The notes beneath the pieces are model-generated. The model had not been told where the DNA came from, did not search any database, and was given only the letters and a program-made list of their open reading frames with translations. A DNA stretch of 64,000 nucleotides, taken from the NCBI GenBank assembly GCA_947469285.1, contig CANIOW010000001.1, positions 241,326 through 305,325 of the forward strand. Direction: 5' to 3'. This DNA comes from Gammaproteobacteria bacterium (lineage in GTDB: Bacteria > Pseudomonadota > Gammaproteobacteria > Steroidobacterales > Steroidobacteraceae). Within the stretch, counting starts at the first letter, position 1, and each line of letters starts with the position of its first letter. Below, one piece after another: positions 61,777 to 64,000 of this stretch. Both the position numbers and the translations under genes were made by a program.

Positions 61777-62726
61777 TGGCGCGTTCCCGGCAACGCCAGA
61801 CCGGTTTTTCACTGGTCGAACTGATGGTGGCGCTGGTGATCGGGCTGGTGCTCATCTATGGCGCGGTGCGGCTGCTGATCGATTCGCGCAATACGCAGCG
61901 CGCTAGCGACAGCAGCACCAGCGTGCAGGAGGTGGCGACGTATGCTCTGGCCGTGCTCGAGCCCGATCTGCGTCTCGCTTCCTACTGGGGGCTGACCAAT
62001 CGTGCCGATTTAGTCACCGGCAATACCGCGTCCACGGCCAGTCGGTCGCCGCTGGACGCGCTGGTGGTGAATAACTGCGGCGTGAACTGGAGTGTCGATT
62101 TCACCAGCTACGTGCAAGCGGCCGATGCGAGCTACCCCCTCGGGTGTGCGGCGCAGGGCTATCTCGCCGGAACCGACGTCCTGGTGGTGCGCCATGTCAG
62201 TCCGGAAACCACCACGGCGCAGGCCGGTACGCTGCAGGTGCAGTCGGCACTGATGCGTGGCACCTTATTTGCGGACGGTGTGCGCCCCACGGGGTATGCG
62301 GCAGCGCCGGTGAGCGTGACGCATGATGTGCAGGTGAACGCTTACTACGTGGCCACTTTGGCCAATGATGTGAATGGTCAGCCGCAATGGGCACTGCGGC
62401 GCCAACGGTTGACCACCGTGGCAGGAGCCCCCACGGTCGTCGACGAGGAAGTGGTGCGCGGGGTGCAGGACTTGCAAGTGCAGCTGGGCTTCGATACCTC
62501 GGGCGATCGTGCCGCCGATGTCTATGTCAATCCGGGCAGTGAGCCGGCCTCGGCCACGCTCGTCGCGGTGCGGCTGTTCTTGCTGGTGGTGTCCGAGCAG
62601 CGCGATGCTGGGCATGCCGACAATACGGCCTACACCCTGGCCAACCACACCCATGCGCTGTACAGCGACGCCCGCCACCGCACGGTGGTGGTGAAGACGC
62701 TGCAATTGCGCAATCCGGCTATCTGA
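61773..62726 (+). CDS. pilW: Type IV pilus minor pilin PilW
   Basis: ATG 61773 (or 61776, the next codon) gives 317 residues with prepilin site QTGFSLVELMVALVIGLVL. The large C-terminal beta domain ends with RTVVVKTLQLRNPAI, usual for PilW. The protein is part of the minor pilin priming complex at the inner membrane and pilus tip. Confidence 0.9.
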   Translation: MMARSRQRQTGFSLVELMVALVIGLVLIYGAVRLLIDSRNTQRASDSSTSVQEVATYALAVLEPDLRLASYWGLTNRADLVTGNTASTASRSPLDALVVNNCGVNWSVDFTSYVQAADASYPLGCAAQGYLAGTDVLVVRHVSPETTTAQAGTLQVQSALMRGTLFADGVRPTGYAAAPVSVTHDVQVNAYYVATLANDVNGQPQWALRRQRLTTVAGAPTVVDEEVVRGVQDLQVQLGFDTSGDRAADVYVNPGSEPASATLVAVRLFLLVVSEQRDAGHADNTAYTLANHTHALYSDARHRTVVVKTLQLRNPAI

Positions 62727-62733
62727 GGTCGCT

Positions 62734-63213
62734 GTGTCTGCTTCCCGTCATTCTTCGCCACTCCTTCTTGCGCCACGCCAGCAACGTGGCGTGGCGCTGT
62801 TCGTTGGACTGATCCTCCTGCTGGTCATTACCGTGCTCGCCGTGGCGGCCATGACCATGGCCACCGCCGATCTGCGCATGGCGGCCAACCGGCAGTTCCA
62901 TGAAAACGCCTTTCAGGCCGCCACGCGCGGCGTCGAGCTGGCTATGCTCACGCCAAACCTGCCGACCACCGGCGTATCGGTGACCGTCCCGGCAACCCCC
63001 GTGCCCGCCAGTACCACGGACACTTACGCTTATACCGTGACCTTCGATCCGGACAACGGCGTGACGCCGGTGCCCGCTGGTGGCTACAGTCTGGGAACCG
63101 GCAGCGGCTTTGCCGCCTTCCATTTTGAAGCACAGGCCACGGGCACGTCGTCACGTGGTTCAGAAACCGTGCAGGAACAAGGTTTTTACATTGTCGGGCC
63201 GGGCGCGCGCTAA
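62734..63213 (+). CDS. pilX: Type IV pilus minor pilin PilX
   Basis: GTG 62734 gives 159 residues. The QRGVALFVGLILLLVITVLAV helix is PilX-like and lacks the +5 glutamate of ordinary pilins, as usual for PilX. AANRQFHENAFQAATRGVELA follows. In other bacteria PilX affects aggregation and antagonises retraction. It lies between pilW and a small unidentified gene. Confidence 0.88.
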   Translation: MSASRHSSPLLLAPRQQRGVALFVGLILLLVITVLAVAAMTMATADLRMAANRQFHENAFQAATRGVELAMLTPNLPTTGVSVTVPATPVPASTTDTYAYTVTFDPDNGVTPVPAGGYSLGTGSGFAAFHFEAQATGTSSRGSETVQEQGFYIVGPGAR

Positions 63214-63240
63214 ATGCTGCGTCGCTGCAAGGAGCATTTT

Positions 63241-63639
63241 ATGAATCCGCAAATCCCCAACTCCCATCTCTCTCCGAGCACTGCGCGCGTGAGTCGGTGT
63301 CTGGCGCTGTGCCTTTCCCTGGTGAGCGGTGGTGCCTTGCTGCTGCCGATGGTGAGCGCGGCGGTGGCGCCCATGGTGGTGCTGGAAAGCAGCATGGAAC
63401 TGGCCTCCTCGGTCACTCGTTGGCCGAGCGAGGCCAATGGCCTGCTGCTGATGGTCGGCTGCACCACTTGCGCGCATGACCGCTACCGCTTGGCCCATAA
63501 CGCGCAATTCTTCGTCGGCCAGCAGGTGGTTGACTATGCCGAGTTCCGCAAAGTAGTCAGTGCACGCCCCGATCGAATGGTGTTTGTCGCCGTGTGGCTG
63601 GCCACCGGCGAAATTTCTCATGCCACGGTGATCCCATGA
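63241..63639 (+). CDS. Unidentified small secreted protein in the pil operon
   Basis: ATG 63241, preceded by AAGGAGC, gives 132 residues. Residues 19-41 are hydrophobic (ALCLSLVSGGALLLPMVSA), a likely signal peptide. The mature part contains GCTTCAHDRYRLA, a C-x-x-C pair, and ends SHATVIP. It overlaps pilY1 by four bases and follows pilX by 27. I recognise no family. Because it sits between pilX and pilY1, a role in pilus-tip assembly or redox/metal binding in the periplasm is possible but unproven. Confidence 0.75.
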   Translation: MNPQIPNSHLSPSTARVSRCLALCLSLVSGGALLLPMVSAAVAPMVVLESSMELASSVTRWPSEANGLLLMVGCTTCAHDRYRLAHNAQFFVGQQVVDYAEFRKVVSARPDRMVFVAVWLATGEISHATVIP

Positions 63640-64000
63640 ACCATCTACGCATTCTGCGCGGCTTGCTGCTCGCGTTGGTCGCCAGCCTGACCACCTTTGC
63701 GCCGCTGGCGCAGGCCGATGACACCGAGATTTTCGTGGGTGGAAACAACACCGCAAGCATCCAGCCGAATATCCTGTTCATCTTCGACAACTCGGGGTCC
63801 ATGGACGGCCTCATCAGTTCCCAGAATGTCTACACTCCGGCCACGGACTTTTTGGCTGGTACTACTTGTGACGCGTCTCGCGTTTACTATGCGGCCAGCG
63901 GCAATGGCGCCCCGAATTGCAGCAGTGCCAATTGGGTCAATTTGTCGGCGGTGGTGTGTCAGGCAGCGCTGACAGCTTTCACCACGGCGGGCAAATACAC
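63636..64000 (+). CDS. pilY1: Type IV pilus tip adhesin/assembly factor PilY1, N-terminal part (runs off window)
   Basis: ATG 63636 overlaps the preceding stop. The first 121 codons give a signal peptide (LLLALVASLTTFAPLAQA), then NILFIFDNSGSMDG, a von Willebrand A-type metal-ion-dependent adhesion motif (D-x-S-x-S). PilY1 is a large secreted protein combining this domain with a C-terminal beta-propeller that binds calcium and controls pilus retraction. Position directly after pilX agrees. Confidence 0.9.
   Translation, partial: MNHLRILRGLLLALVASLTTFAPLAQADDTEIFVGGNNTASIQPNILFIFDNSGSMDGLISSQNVYTPATDFLAGTTCDASRVYYAASGNGAPNCSSANWVNLSAVVCQAALTAFTTAGKY

Overview
The window looks like a gammaproteobacterial chromosome. 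The evidence is gene order: prmB-aroC-MFS-usg-fimV-truA-accD-folC-dedD-cvpA-purF; lpxH-ppi-gltX-cysS-folD; efp beside epmA and psd; and a type IV pilus minor-pilin operon fimT-pilV-pilW-pilX-pilY1. Together with TonB-dependent uptake and steroid/terpenoid-type catabolic genes, this suggests a relative of Steroidobacterales/Nevskiales. That placement is inference; no rRNA gene is present.

Layout. (1) Positions 1-25000 are GC-rich, densely packed core genes: the end of efp, msrC, epmA, psd and a SCO1 protein on the minus strand, then a long plus-strand run from prmB to miaE, then lpxH and a cyclophilin (minus), gltX and cysS (plus), and folD (minus). REP-like repeats sit between cysS and folD. 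(2) Positions 25189-46960 form a catabolic block whose base composition looks visibly lower in GC. It holds a fatty-acid-type CoA ligase, three luciferase-like flavin/F420 oxidoreductases, two KstD/fumarate-reductase-like flavoproteins, a VanA-like Rieske oxygenase, five intact SDRs plus one broken one, two APH-type phosphotransferases, two paralogous AttH/CrtC-like proteins, a meta-cleavage-product-type hydrolase, a TonB receptor and one TetR regulator. Four matching palindromic sites lie in three of its main divergent promoter regions and suggest a single TetR regulon. (3) Positions 47184-48195 hold a tRNA array: a decayed tRNA-Pro, then Arg(TCT), His(GTG), Lys(CTT), Pro(TGG), Lys(CTT) and a terminator. 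(4) Positions 48299-55690 hold a second catabolic block, again GC-rich: extradiol dioxygenase, DUF35 protein, two SDRs, CoA ligase, thiolase and acyl-CoA dehydrogenase. (5) Positions 55692-59130 hold a three-gene minus-strand operon: a STAS protein, a nucleobase-permease-like protein with a C-terminal GHKL/anti-sigma-like domain, and a membrane SpoIIE-type phosphatase. This is a candidate transporter-coupled partner-switching system. (6) Positions 59344-64000 hold an MFS transporter and the start of a type IV pilus operon.

How the genes may work together (inference). The TonB receptor would import a hydrophobic polycyclic or terpenoid-like compound. CoA ligases would activate side chains, and flavoproteins, SDRs, LLM enzymes and the Rieske oxygenase would oxidise and open the ring system. 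The extradiol dioxygenase and the alpha/beta hydrolase would carry out meta-cleavage, and the acyl-CoA dehydrogenase and thiolase would run beta-oxidation. The two phosphotransferases and the AttH-like pair have no obvious place in known steroid routes and are the least explained part of the block.
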